Below, one piece after another: positions 51,461 to 60,040 of a stretch of 64,000 bases of DNA. Numbering within the stretch: the stretch's first letter is position 1; every line of letters begins with the position of its first letter. The stretch is from an uncultured Hungatella sp. (GTDB taxonomy: Bacteria; Bacillota; Clostridia; Lachnospirales; Lachnospiraceae): NCBI GenBank assembly GCA_947089145.1, contig CAMUJH010000004.1, forward strand, positions 50,601 through 114,600. Direction: 5' to 3'. Position numbers and translations under genes: made by a program. The notes below the pieces were generated by a model. That model saw only the letters and a program-made list of their open reading frames with translations. It had not been told where the DNA came from and did no database searches.

Positions 51461-52376
51461 GGGCTTTTACCTTCTTTCTCCTCTGGGCGCTTATAACCAG
51501 GATGATCAGGAACAGCATTGAGGTGATCAGCTTTAAATCATTGGCTTCCAGGCCAAGAGAAATGGCTAAGGAGATGCAGGCTTTATAGATTATGGAGCCT
51601 GCGATCACGGCTGTCGTAGGCCGCATGCCTATAGTCCTGCCAAACAGCCGGAAAAGATACGGCCGGTGGTCAGGGCAGAATACCTGAATTCCGATAATGA
51701 CGCTGGCCAGCCCCATGACAATGGTTCCGGTGCCTATGGAAATCTCGAAAAACCCTTTATGCTGGCAGTATACGGAGCCTGCCAGGGAGGCGAAGCCGTT
51801 GGCAATGGCCAGACCTGCGATTTTCACGGTGCCTTTGTCCTTTGCCAGGGAGGTGACAAGGGTTTCATTGTCTCCCGCTGCCCGAAGGAGAAAGCCGGAT
51901 CTGGTGTTCAGGTACAGATCCAGAAGCACCTTGCACACAAGAACAATGAAAAAGAGAATCAAGACAACGGCAAAAGCCGTAAGTCCCTGGGGCACAACGC
52001 TGCCGAGAAAGGGGTTTTCAAAAATAGTTTCCTGGGTGAAAATAGGCACGTTGGCCCTGCCTCCGGCAAATCTTAAGTTCAGGGAGTACAGGCCGGTCAT
52101 GACGATGATGCCGGATAAAAGATCCCGGACTTTTAATTTTACATGAATGAGCCCTGTGACGCACCCGGCTGCGGCGCCTGCCAGAAATGACAGAAACAGG
52201 GCTGCAACAGGGCTTATGCCGGCCAGGATGGCGGAGGCGGTCAATGCCGCCCCCATGGGAAAGGTGCTGTCCACAGACAGGTCGGGAAAGTCCAGGATTT
52301 TGTAGGTAATGTAGACTCCTAAGGCCATTATGGCATAGATGAGCCCTTCTTCAATGATTCCCAAAAACAGTGTCAT
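51453..52376 (-). CDS. ABC transporter permease of a predicted tryptophan importer
   Basis: 307 residues, about eight to nine membrane helices, branched-chain-permease-like. It opens MTLFLGIIEEGLIYAIMALG then VYITYKILDFPDLSVDSTFP, the characteristic N-terminus of the TrpY/ABC.X4 permease family, and ends ISAQRRKKVKAHA. It is translated between the binding protein and the ATPase. Confidence 0.88.
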   Translation of the reverse strand: MTLFLGIIEEGLIYAIMALGVYITYKILDFPDLSVDSTFPMGAALTASAILAGISPVAALFLSFLAGAAAGCVTGLIHVKLKVRDLLSGIIVMTGLYSLNLRFAGGRANVPIFTQETIFENPFLGSVVPQGLTAFAVVLILFFIVLVCKVLLDLYLNTRSGFLLRAAGDNETLVTSLAKDKGTVKIAGLAIANGFASLAGSVYCQHKGFFEISIGTGTIVMGLASVIIGIQVFCPDHRPYLFRLFGRTIGMRPTTAVIAGSIIYKACISLAISLGLEANDLKLITSMLFLIILVISAQRRKKVKAHA

Positions 52377-52432
52377 AAGAACCTCCGGTTAGTGTGGGAT
52401 GATTGGCTGTAAAAGTATGGAATTTTTTGGGG

Positions 52433-53536
52433 TTACTGGCTGATTTCCGTAAATAATTCTTTGGCGGACGAGGCCAGATCCTGAGGAATGGTGATCCCTA
52501 AGTTTTCTGCAGCTTTGGCGTTGCCGTAGAAAGCGGCTTCCTCAATGACTTCAAAGTTCATCTCACTGGCCTTTTTCTCTCCTTTTAACACGGCTGCAGC
52601 CATTTTCCCGGTCTGCCTGCCAAGGGCCACATAGTCCAGTCCCATGGCGGCCAGGCAGCCGATTTTCACCTGCTCGATCTCGCTTCCGAATACGGGAATG
52701 TTCTTTTTGGCGGCTTTATCCAGAATCACGGGAAGGGAGGCCACTACGGTGTTGTCCGTCAAATTGGTAATGCAGTCCGCTTTTTCCAGAAGGGAGTCAG
52801 CGGCCAGGGGGACGTCGGCCGTGGTGGAGATGCCTATGTCTGCAATCTCAAACCCGTAGTCCGGTGCGGCAGCTTTGTACTCTTCAATGGCGGATAAAGA
52901 GTTTACCTCGCTGGTGGTAAACAGGATGCCAATGGTTTTTGCGTCGGGAAGTATGGCGCGGATCATCTGCAGCTGCTGGGTCACAGGCAGCTTGTCGCTG
53001 GTTCCGGAGATCTCTCCCACTGGAGTGCCGTCGGCATTGGCAAGCTGGGCTGCCACAGGGTCTGTTACGGCGGTGAAGATAACCGGGATATTCTGCTTTC
53101 TTCCTACTCCGTAAGCGCTCTGTGCCATAGGCGTGGCGATGGCGCAGATGAGATCCACTTTCTGGGAGGCAAAATTGGTGACGATTTGGCTGGCAATGCC
53201 GCCATCCGCCTGGGAATTTTCAAACAGCACCGTTAAATTTTCCCCTTCCACGATACCTTCTTCTGCAAGGCCCTCCAGGAATCCCTGCCGGCAGTTGTCA
53301 AGGGAACCGTGAGCGGCAAACTGCCCGATGCCTATGGTATAGGTTTTACCGCTGTCCGGCAAAGCGCCATCCGCTAAAGAGGGATTCCTGGCGTCCGCAG
53401 AGGATGGGGCCTGAGTACCGTCTGAGGCCGGGCTGGACGCAGGCGAATCTGCAGAAGGGGAGCAGGCGGAAACAAAGGCGGCTATGGAAGCGGCAGCAGC
53501 AGCGGTAAGTATAAGGTGTCTGATTGATTTTTTCAT
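52433..53536 (-). CDS. Substrate-binding lipoprotein of a predicted tryptophan importer
   Basis: 367 residues from ATG 53536, placed by GGAGGG upstream; the frame runs further but through the T-box leader. Lipobox VSAC (Cys25), Ser/Ala-rich linker, then YTIGIGQFAAHGSLDNCRQG and FLEGLAEEGIVEGENLTVLF, the opening of ABC.X4.S/TrpX binding proteins (ABC_sub_bind family). IFTAVTDPVAAQLANADG and GEISGTSDKLPV are also family marks. The Trp-type specifier in the upstream leader points to tryptophan as ligand. Confidence 0.9.
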   Translation of the reverse strand: MKKSIRHLILTAAAAASIAAFVSACSPSADSPASSPASDGTQAPSSADARNPSLADGALPDSGKTYTIGIGQFAAHGSLDNCRQGFLEGLAEEGIVEGENLTVLFENSQADGGIASQIVTNFASQKVDLICAIATPMAQSAYGVGRKQNIPVIFTAVTDPVAAQLANADGTPVGEISGTSDKLPVTQQLQMIRAILPDAKTIGILFTTSEVNSLSAIEEYKAAAPDYGFEIADIGISTTADVPLAADSLLEKADCITNLTDNTVVASLPVILDKAAKKNIPVFGSEIEQVKIGCLAAMGLDYVALGRQTGKMAAAVLKGEKKASEMNFEVIEEAAFYGNAKAAENLGITIPQDLASSAKELFTEISQ

Positions 53537-53674
53537 AATTTTTCCCTCCATATGAGATATGATATTAGCCGCAGATGGCATAAAGGCCGGGTGCGGCGGA
53601 CAATCCGCAAAAAACAGGAGATGCAGTGCAATTCCGGCAGGAAAGCGGGGGCGGCGACTGCGGGGATAAAAAAT

Positions 53675-53940
53675 AAAAAAGTCCCAAATATGCATATATA
53701 TGCATACTTGAGACGAATAAAATCCGCGGTGCCACTCAAATTGACCTTAAGCTAAGTCCTCTTTTCATATACTAACATATATGCCGCACTGGTAACGGAT
53801 GCGGAGGCCGTCAATCCCTACTCGGCGTCTGAGCCTTTGGGAACTGCCCTCAAAAGTCCATTCAGCAATTCCACCCATATCGCATTCACAACGGCAGCGA
53901 CTCTCTGAAATGTTCAGGAAAAGCTTACTCCTCTTTTTCA
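53675..53940 (-). promoter_or_regulatory. T-box riboswitch leader, probable tryptophan specifier
   Basis: Minus-strand leader with Stem I start AGAGAGTCGCTG (near 53906), specifier-loop candidate CTGAATGGACTTTTGAGGGC containing TGG (53860-53858), the T-box sequence GAGTGGCACCGCGG (53737-53724) and a terminator GTCTCAAGTATGCATA/TGCATATTTGGGAC (53714-53681) followed by a U run. Uncharged tRNA would stabilise the antiterminator and turn on the three ABC genes. The TGG reading fits the TrpXYZ transporter type; the specifier assignment is by inspection. Confidence 0.88.
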
Positions 53941-53971
53941 ACGGTTTGTTTTATTGGTATGTCATGTCGGT

Positions 53972-54000
53972 ATAATAATACAGAAGTGTGAATTTGTCAA
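53972..54000 (-). promoter_or_regulatory. Promoter of the T-box leader
   Basis: On the minus strand TTGACA (54000-53995), exactly 17 bp, TATTAT (53977-53972). Transcription should start near 53965, about 60 bases before Stem I. Confidence 0.8.
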
Positions 54001-54029
54001 CCGGAAATTTTTAGGAACAGGACCGGCTC

Positions 54030-54058
54030 TTGTAATTGACAGGGGGAAATGATATAAT
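54030..54058 (+). promoter_or_regulatory. Promoter of the isochorismatase-family gene
   Basis: TTGTAA (54030-54035), 17 bp, extended -10 TGATATAAT (TATAAT at 54053-54058). Divergent from the T-box promoter. Confidence 0.7.
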
Positions 54059-54169
54059 TCTGGAGGATATTTTTTGCCCGGCGGCAGGCCGGGGAAGCGG
54101 ATATAGAAGTAAAAGCGGGAGCCATAAACATCAGCTGCAGGAAAGATGTGAAACGAGGAGGATGGTCAA

Positions 54170-54700
54170 ATGAAAAAATTGCTGGTAGTAGTAGACATGC
54201 AGAACGACTTCATAAACGGAAGCCTGGGAACCGGGGAGGCCGCCAAGATCGTCTCGAAGGTAAGAGACAAGGTGGAGGAATACATAAGCCAGGGGCAGGA
54301 GGTAGTTTTTACTCTGGATACTCATTTGGAAAATTATCTGGATACCCAGGAGGGGAGAAAGCTGCCGGTGAAGCACTGCATCAAGGGTAGCGACGGGTGG
54401 AAGCTGTGCGGGGAACTGGAACCTTTTAAGGGGAAGCGGTTTGAGAAGGGGGCTTTCGGCTCCGTGGAATGCGGAGAGTATGCGGCGCAGGGAGGCTATG
54501 ACAGCGTGGAACTGGTGGGACTCTGCACAGATATCTGCGTTATTTCCAATGCCATGGTGATCAAGGCCATGGCGCCGGAGACGGCTGTGATGGTTGACCA
54601 GGGCTGCTGCGCCGGGGTGACGCCCCAGAGCCATAAGAATGCCCTGGAAGCAATGAAAATGTGCCAGATTGAGATTCTGGGTGACAGTGCGGATGCATAG
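54170..54700 (+). CDS. Isochorismatase-family cysteine hydrolase (nicotinamidase-like)
   Basis: 176 residues from ATG 54170 (GAGGAGG upstream). Catalytic triad in order: Asp9 (VVVDMQNDF), Lys93 (FEKGAFGS) and Cys123 (GLCTDICVISNA). Asp50 and His52 (TLDTH) match the metal ligands of nicotinamidases. Likely hydrolyses nicotinamide or a related amide; the substrate is not certain. 24 bp before a lipoprotein gene, probably cotranscribed. Confidence 0.9.
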   Translation: MKKLLVVVDMQNDFINGSLGTGEAAKIVSKVRDKVEEYISQGQEVVFTLDTHLENYLDTQEGRKLPVKHCIKGSDGWKLCGELEPFKGKRFEKGAFGSVECGEYAAQGGYDSVELVGLCTDICVISNAMVIKAMAPETAVMVDQGCCAGVTPQSHKNALEAMKMCQIEILGDSADA

Positions 54701-54724
54701 TGCCTGCCATTTTAAAGGAGAAAT

Positions 54725-55555
54725 ATGATGCGGAAGAAATGGTTATGGATTGTGGCTGCGGCGGTAATCGGGGGAGCGTGCGCCTGCAGCGGGGGAGGCC
54801 CGGGAAAAGAAAGCAGCGCCGCTGCCAAGGAGGAGATTACGGCGCAGAAGGAATCAGAAAAGACGACAGAGGATGCAACCTGCGAGACGCAGACTGCGGA
54901 GGGGAAGGCAGAAGAGCCTGAATCGGGGAACGGGGAAACGGATAACCCCTTAAAGGCTTCCGTCATCTCAGAAGATCAGGAAGAGGAGGGCGGTGAATAC
55001 GGCCGGTTCAGGACCGGGACGTGGGACGGGCTGACATTTTCCAACCCATGGCTTGGTCTGGAAATCACATTCCCGGAAGGGTCAGCCGTATTTTCTGAGG
55101 AAGACATGAGGAAACTGGTGGGTGACAGCGGCGAGATTCTGGTAAACAGCGGAAACTATGAGGATATTCAGGAAAAAGCTTCAGAGGCCCTTAATATTTA
55201 TGATTTTATGGTGACCATGCCAGATGGAAGGAGCAGCGTTCAGCTTGTATATCTGAATACGGAAAAGGTGGCTTCGGGGCGGGAGATTTCAGCAGAAGAC
55301 TGTCTGGCGCAGATGGCGGAGGATCTGTCTGCCATCGGAGACATGGGGTATGAGCTGGGAGAGATCGAAAAGGAAGAGCTGGCTGAAAAAGAGTTTGCCC
55401 GGTTATCCGCAAGCCTTATGGGCGGAGCCCTGTATCAGGAGTATTATGCGGTGCGGGCAGGGGATTACGTGGCAGTGCTGACGGCCAGCTATGAGGAGGA
55501 AGGAAGGGCCGCGGTTCAGTCGCTGATAGAGGGAATCCGACAGATGGACAGATGA
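54725..55555 (+). CDS. Lipoprotein of unknown function
   Basis: 276 residues, start ATG 54725 (AAAGGAG upstream; ATG 54728 also possible). The signal peptide ends at a lipobox-like ACAC (Cys about 21), then a long low-complexity Glu/Lys/Thr linker to about residue 95. A compact C-terminal domain follows (FSNPWLGLEITFPEGSAVFS ... YYAVRAGDYVAVLTASYEEE), with alternating strands and helices as in small lipoproteins of this bacterial family that bind or sense at the surface. No function can be assigned. Confidence 0.78.
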   Translation: MMRKKWLWIVAAAVIGGACACSGGGPGKESSAAAKEEITAQKESEKTTEDATCETQTAEGKAEEPESGNGETDNPLKASVISEDQEEEGGEYGRFRTGTWDGLTFSNPWLGLEITFPEGSAVFSEEDMRKLVGDSGEILVNSGNYEDIQEKASEALNIYDFMVTMPDGRSSVQLVYLNTEKVASGREISAEDCLAQMAEDLSAIGDMGYELGEIEKEELAEKEFARLSASLMGGALYQEYYAVRAGDYVAVLTASYEEEGRAAVQSLIEGIRQMDR

Positions 55556-55622
55556 CGCATGGCTGAGGGAAACCAATTTTCAAACGCGCTTTAGACAAAA
55601 CCGCAGGAGGAGAGAGGAAGAT

Positions 55623-56141
55623 ATGGGACAGGACAGTAATAACGGGTTTGAGATTCTGCAGGCAGCGCCATGCCATGTGGAACGGATCATGGAATTGTAT
55701 GCCAAGGCCAGGCAATTTATGGCGGAACACGGGAATCCCACTCAGTGGCCGCCGACGTATCCGCCCAGGGATCTGGTGGAGAGGGATATACAGGACGGCC
55801 ACATGTTTGTGTGCATGGCAAAAGGAAGGATCGCCGCGGTTTTCTATTACAGGGCTGGGGAGGACCCAACATACCGGGTCATAGAGAAAGGAAATTGGCT
55901 GAACAGCCAGGAATACGGAGTGGTGCACCGCATTACCTCTGACGGATCTGCCCGGGGGGCGGCTTCTTTTTGCCTTCAATGGGCCTGGAGGCAGTGCGGG
56001 AATCTGAGGATTGACACTCACGAAGACAATGTGGTAATGCAGAACCTTTTGAAGAAAAACGGGTTCCAGTATTGCGGCATTATTTACGTAAATGAGAGGG
56101 AACAGCGGCTGGCTTATCAGAAAGGGCGGGAAGGCAGGTAA
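55623..56141 (+). CDS. GNAT-family N-acetyltransferase
   Basis: 172 residues with the GNAT topology: ILQAAPCHVERIMELYAKAR, DLVERDIQDGHMFVCMAKGR and IAAVFYY in the first half, then the acetyl-CoA region VHRITSDGSARGAASFCLQW (the RGxA-like loop is Ala-Arg-Gly-Ala). The end is RIDTHEDNVVMQNLLKKNGF with QYCGIIYV, the conserved final strands. Substrate unknown. GAGGAGAGAGGAAG precedes the ATG. Confidence 0.9.
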   Translation: MGQDSNNGFEILQAAPCHVERIMELYAKARQFMAEHGNPTQWPPTYPPRDLVERDIQDGHMFVCMAKGRIAAVFYYRAGEDPTYRVIEKGNWLNSQEYGVVHRITSDGSARGAASFCLQWAWRQCGNLRIDTHEDNVVMQNLLKKNGFQYCGIIYVNEREQRLAYQKGREGR

Positions 56142-56167
56142 GCGCCGCATAGAGGGGAAATGAATGG

Positions 56168-56206
56168 AAGCCTGGTTATTGAGAATTTTTATCAATAACC
56201 AGGCTT
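56168..56206 (+). terminator. Hairpin behind the acetyltransferase gene
   Basis: Perfect 15-bp stem AAGCCTGGTTATTGA (56168-56182) with TCAATAACCAGGCTT (56192-56206), then GACATTTT. The right arm runs into the feo promoter. Confidence 0.75.
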
Positions 56207-56259
56207 GACATTTTCCCCCTGTTAGCGTATGATAACTAAGAAAATGATAGTCAATATCA
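56205..56259 (+). promoter_or_regulatory. feo operon promoter with Fur box
   Basis: TTGACA (56205-56210), exactly 17 bp, TATGAT (56228-56233), followed by TGATAGTCAATATCA (56245-56259), which fits the 7-1-7 Fur consensus TGATAATNATTATCA with two mismatches and covers the likely transcription start. Iron-replete Fur would block the operon here. Confidence 0.75.
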
Positions 56260-56294
56260 AATCAAAGACTATTTAGAGAAAGGAAGCGGTATTC

Positions 56295-56510
56295 ATGCCA
56301 TTAGCTATGGCTATAGAGGGCGAAACCAGGACTATCACAGATTTTAAAGGGCAGGAGGAACTAAAGCGCCATCTGCAGGACCTTGGCTTTATTAAAGGGG
56401 AGCGGGTCCGCGTGGTAGGAGAGAATGCCAGCGGCATGATCCTCATGGTTAAAGGCGTCAAGGTAGCTTTAAACAGAGGGCTTGCCCACAAGATCATAGT
56501 GGCAGACTGA
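56295..56510 (+). CDS. feoA: FeoA-type ferrous iron transport protein (first copy)
   Basis: 71 residues, an SH3-like FeoA protein: EELKRHLQDLGFIKGERVRV then VGENASGMILMVKGVKVALN and RGLAHKIIV. FeoA proteins bind FeoB's cytosolic part and tune ferrous iron uptake. First gene behind the Fur-box promoter, 23 bp before a second feoA. Confidence 0.92.
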   Translation: MPLAMAIEGETRTITDFKGQEELKRHLQDLGFIKGERVRVVGENASGMILMVKGVKVALNRGLAHKIIVAD

Positions 56511-56533
56511 CAGTTTCCTTAAAGGGAGGATAA

Positions 56534-56758
56534 GTGATGACATTAAGAGATTTGAAGCCGGGACAGCAGGGAAAGGTGGCTGCCATCAAAACCACGGGAG
56601 CCATGAAGCGGAGGATCATGGACATGGGGGTGACTCCGGGAGTGGAGATCAAGGTGATCAAAGTGGCTCCCCTAGGTGACCCCATAGAGGTCAATGTGAG
56701 AGGGTATGAGTTAAGCCTGAGAAAAGACGAAGCGGTCCAGGTTCAGGTGGAGATGTAG
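56534..56758 (+). CDS. feoA: FeoA-type ferrous iron transport protein (second copy)
   Basis: 74 residues with the canonical FeoA sequence: LRDLKPGQQGKVAAIKTTGA, then MKRRIMDMGVTPGVEIKVIK, APLGDPIEVNVRGYELSLRK and DEAVQV. More typical than the first copy; GGGAGGAT precedes the ATG. Tandem feoA genes before feoB are common in clostridia. Confidence 0.94.
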   Translation: MMTLRDLKPGQQGKVAAIKTTGAMKRRIMDMGVTPGVEIKVIKVAPLGDPIEVNVRGYELSLRKDEAVQVQVEM

Positions 56759-56860
56759 GAAGCGCTGCAGAAATCTGATGGGATGCAGAGACATTAATCC
56801 GGCGGCTTTGTGTTTTTACGCATTAAGTTAGCTATAACTAACCAGGAGGGAATGGAAAAG

Positions 56861-58909
56861 ATGAGTGTTATAATTGCTTTAGCAGGCAATCCAAACTGCG
56901 GAAAGACGACGCTGTTTAACGAGATCACAGGTTCCAGGCAGCATGTAGGCAACTGGCCGGGGGTCACGGTGGAGAAAAAGGAAGGCGTTTATAAAAAGGA
57001 TAAGGAAGTTTTGATCATGGATCTTCCGGGAACGTATTCCTTGTCGCCTTATTCCGCGGAGGAGATCGTTGCCAGGGATTACATTGTCAAGGAAAAGCCG
57101 GATGCGGTCATCAACATTGTGGATGGAACCAGCATCGAGAGGAACCTTTATCTGACGGTGCAGATCATGGAGACGAGGATTCCCATGGTGGTTGCCATGA
57201 ACATGATGGATGAGGTGGAAAGCCGGGGAGATGCCATTGACTGCAACAGACTGTCCCAGATTCTTGGTGTTCCCGTTGTTCCCATCGTGGCCAGGACGGG
57301 AAAGGGAATGAAGGAACTGATGGAGGCGGCTGTCAGCGTGGCCAAAAGCGGGAAGAAGCCGGAGAAACCGGATATTTTTGGCCGTGAGTTAGCAGATGCT
57401 ATCCAAGCCGTCGCCGACGTGCTGGGAGAAGGGGAGTCCGATGAAAATAATTGGAAAGCTATAAAGCTGGCGGAAAATGACGAGATCATCGGGGAGACAG
57501 TTCCTTCTGACAAAAAGGGGGCGGTGAAGACCCTGGTAGACGCGGCCAATAAGGTGTCAGGCGGGGATGCGGAGGCCAGGATTGCAGATGAGCGTTATCA
57601 GTACATAGGAAAACTGGTAAAGGAGTGCGTGAAAAAAAGCGGCAGGGGACATGTGGAGACAAAGTCCGACAAGCTGGATAAGATCCTTACCAACCGAATC
57701 CTGGCGCTGCCGATTTTTGCGGGGATCATGTACCTTCTGTTTGCCTGTACCTTCAGCGAAAATTTCCTGTTTGTTCCGGAACTTCCAAGCCCGGGGGTGT
57801 GGCTGGCGGGCATCGTGGAAGAGGCGTGGGGATTTGCGGCGGAGAGCCTTATAGGCGCCGTGGAGGCTGCGGGAGCTTCTGAGTGGGCCGTGGGCCTGGT
57901 AAGCAGCTGTCTGGACGGCATTGGCGCCGTGTTTGGATTCCTGCCCCTGGTTCTTGTTCTGTTCCTTTTGATGTCATTTTTGGAAGACAGCGGCTACATG
58001 GCCAGGGTGGCCTTTGTCATGGACAGGATTTTCAGGCATTTCGGCTTAAGCGGCCGTTCCTTTATTCCCATGCTTATGGGATTCGGATGCTCAGTTCCGG
58101 CCCTGATGGCTTCCAGGACTCTGGAAAGCGACAAGGACAGGAAGATAACCATGATGATTACGCCCTTTATGTCCTGCGGCGCAAAACTGCCTATTTACGC
58201 CATGTTTGCGGCCACGCTGTTTGCGGACAGCAACCAGACCATGATCGTATTTTCCATCTATATGCTGGGAATCGTGGTGGCCGTTTTAAGCGCTTTGATT
58301 TTGAACAAATTTGCATTTAAAAGCGAGACTTCCAATTTTATTATGGAGCTGCCCCAATACCGGATTCCCACTTTAAAGAGCGTGGCGATCCATGCCTGGG
58401 AAAAGGTGAAGGGCTTCGCGGTAAAGGCCGGCACGGTGATATTCGCCTCCACGGTTCTCATCTGGTTCTTGTCCAACTTTAATTTCAGCGGCATGTGCCA
58501 CATGGAGGACAGCCTGCTGGCCGCTATTGGAAATGGGATTAAATGGATCTTCGCGCCTCTTGGATTTGCGGATTGGAGAGCGTCTGTAGGCGTGGTAACC
58601 GGGTGGATTGCAAAGGAGAACATTGTTGCTACCTTCGGGCAGCTGTTTGGAAATGTCAGCGAGGAGACGGTGGAAGCTGTTATGGCGGGGGAGGAAGCTC
58701 TCCCGGCTATCAAAGAGGTATTTTCCAAGGCGTCAGCATATGCTTATATGGCGTTTAACCTGCTGTGCATGCCCTGCTTTGCGGCGGTTGGAGCCATGAA
58801 GCGGGAATACGGGTCCTGGAAATGGACGCTTAGGGCAGTGGGATTCCAGATGGTGACAGCTTACGTGGTGGCGCTGCTTGTAAATATTGTGGGGAGCATG
58901 GTGTTCTGA
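56861..58909 (+). CDS. feoB: Ferrous iron transporter FeoB
   Basis: 682 residues from ATG 56861, ten bases behind AGGAGGG; an ATG at 56852 is too close to that site. The cytosolic G domain has G1 GNPNCGKT (9-16), G3 DLPGTYSLSPYS and G4 NMMD; the membrane part has the two Gate motifs (RSFIPMLMGFGCSVPALMAS and TPFMSCGAKLPIYAMF, with the conserved Cys residues). It moves Fe2+ inward under GTP control. It is a shorter FeoB without a C-terminal Cys-rich tail. Confidence 0.95.
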   Translation: MSVIIALAGNPNCGKTTLFNEITGSRQHVGNWPGVTVEKKEGVYKKDKEVLIMDLPGTYSLSPYSAEEIVARDYIVKEKPDAVINIVDGTSIERNLYLTVQIMETRIPMVVAMNMMDEVESRGDAIDCNRLSQILGVPVVPIVARTGKGMKELMEAAVSVAKSGKKPEKPDIFGRELADAIQAVADVLGEGESDENNWKAIKLAENDEIIGETVPSDKKGAVKTLVDAANKVSGGDAEARIADERYQYIGKLVKECVKKSGRGHVETKSDKLDKILTNRILALPIFAGIMYLLFACTFSENFLFVPELPSPGVWLAGIVEEAWGFAAESLIGAVEAAGASEWAVGLVSSCLDGIGAVFGFLPLVLVLFLLMSFLEDSGYMARVAFVMDRIFRHFGLSGRSFIPMLMGFGCSVPALMASRTLESDKDRKITMMITPFMSCGAKLPIYAMFAATLFADSNQTMIVFSIYMLGIVVAVLSALILNKFAFKSETSNFIMELPQYRIPTLKSVAIHAWEKVKGFAVKAGTVIFASTVLIWFLSNFNFSGMCHMEDSLLAAIGNGIKWIFAPLGFADWRASVGVVTGWIAKENIVATFGQLFGNVSEETVEAVMAGEEALPAIKEVFSKASAYAYMAFNLLCMPCFAAVGAMKREYGSWKWTLRAVGFQMVTAYVVALLVNIVGSMVF

Positions 58910-59009
58910 CATTTCGGCAAGGCGGCTTGCCGGCCTGAAGGCGGAAGCCGCCGGTAAAATCAGGGGTTCCAAATGCGTGTGCAAAGCGGTTTTGAGAGGA
59001 GGAGATCAT

Positions 59010-59276
59010 TTGTCGCTGCAGGATAAGAAAAGCTATATTTTACGGGAACTGAAAAAAGGGGGGTGCAGGATTACCAGCCAGAGACAGATTTTGATTGACG
59101 TGATACTTAAAGATCAGTGCTGTTCCTGCAAGGAGATCTATTACCAGGCAATTAAGGAGGACCCCACCATCGGCATGGCTACGGTTTACCGGATGGTGAA
59201 GACGCTGGAGGAAGCAGGGCTGATCCAGCGGAAAAATATGTACCGCATTGATTTCGGGGAAGAAAAAGTTTGCTAA
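59010..59276 (+). CDS. Short Fur-family protein, DNA-binding domain only
   Basis: 88 residues from TTG 59010, placed by GAGGAGGAGA. The Fur winged helix is complete: KKGGCRITSQRQILIDVILK, then CSCKEIYYQAIKEDPTIGMA and TVYRMVKTLEEAGLI. It stops after YRIDFGEEKVC, where Fur proteins normally continue with a metal-binding dimerisation domain of about 60 residues. The 106 bp before the next gene hold no continuation in any frame that I recognise. It lies directly behind feoB, so it probably concerns iron control, perhaps as a shortened regulator or a truncated gene. Confidence 0.8.
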   Translation: MSLQDKKSYILRELKKGGCRITSQRQILIDVILKDQCCSCKEIYYQAIKEDPTIGMATVYRMVKTLEEAGLIQRKNMYRIDFGEEKVC

Positions 59277-59382
59277 TGTGCAAATACAGAATAAAATAAA
59301 ACATTTTTTTGCAGAAATATTTTTGGCGATCCGGGGCATGCTATGGTTGTAAATCAAATTCATGTTCAGGAGGAAAACTATC

Positions 59383-59697
59383 ATGACAAAACTGGATTGC
59401 AATGTAAAAAACTGTCTTCATAATTCGGATAACCGCTGCTGCAAGCAAGCCATCATTGTAGACGGCAGCAAGGCCAAGGACTGCTGCGATACCTGCTGCG
59501 GAAGCTTTGACGAAAACAAGGACGGGGCTTTCCATAACCTGTTTAAGACGCCTGAGAGCCGCCTGGAGGTTGACTGCGAGGCAGTAAACTGCGTGTACAA
59601 CAGGGACCGTCACTGTGAGGCGGATCATATCGGTATTGCCGGAGACGGAGCGTCAGATGCCAGCCATACGGAGTGCGCTACGTTCCAGATGAGGTAA
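59383..59697 (+). CDS. DUF1540 protein with two Cys-rich motifs
   Basis: 104 residues from ATG 59383 (AGGAGG upstream). Two DUF1540 units: LDCNVKNCLHNSDNRCCKQA near residues 3-25 and VDCEAVNCVYNRDRHCEADH near 66-85, each with the C-x4-C-x7-C-like spacing, plus CCDTCCGSF between them. DUF1540 proteins are small, probably metal-binding, and common in Clostridia, often spore-related; function unproven. Ends before a terminator. Confidence 0.9.
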   Translation: MTKLDCNVKNCLHNSDNRCCKQAIIVDGSKAKDCCDTCCGSFDENKDGAFHNLFKTPESRLEVDCEAVNCVYNRDRHCEADHIGIAGDGASDASHTECATFQMR

Positions 59698-59803
59698 TTG
59701 ATCCTAAGGATGACGGTATTGGCGATGACGGGCCAGAAGACGGCCAAAGAATGTGAATAATCTGTCAGGATAAAATATTAAGAAAGACAGGCTCAGGCTG
59801 CTG

Positions 59804-59850
59804 CGGGGCTTTCCAGGAAATTTGTCTGGAAGCCCCGAAGCGGTCTTTTT
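59804..59850 (+). terminator. Terminator behind the DUF1540 gene
   Basis: Stem CGGGGCTTTCCAG (59804-59816) with CTGGAAGCCCCG (59826-59837), one bulged T, then AAGCGGTC and five T. Confidence 0.72.
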
Positions 59851-59864
59851 ACTGTGCCGCTGCC

Positions 59865-59985
59865 CATGGGACAAAAACAGAATTCGCCAACTAAGTGACA
59901 TTGGTTCACTCCCCATGCCAGAGACAGTGCTGTCTGGCATGGAGGATGCACGTAATGGCGAACCGGGCCGCATTTTTCGCTGCAG
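59865..59985 (+). repeat. Second full copy of the variable-stem repeat
   Basis: CATGGG (59865), arm ACAGAATTCGCCAACTAAGT with GACATTGGTTCAC, CCCATGCCAGAGACAG, CTGTCTGGCATGG (hairpin to 59942), box GGAGGATGCACGTAATGGC (59941-59959), then GCGAACCGGGCCGC and CGCTGCAG, which also match the copy at 42805. It lies directly behind a terminator and fills the gap before the PAS gene. Confidence 0.72.
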
Positions 59986-60040
59986 AGTTGACGGGCAGAA
60001 AGATTTATGGCAAAATGGAGAGAAAGGAGGATGATGAGAG

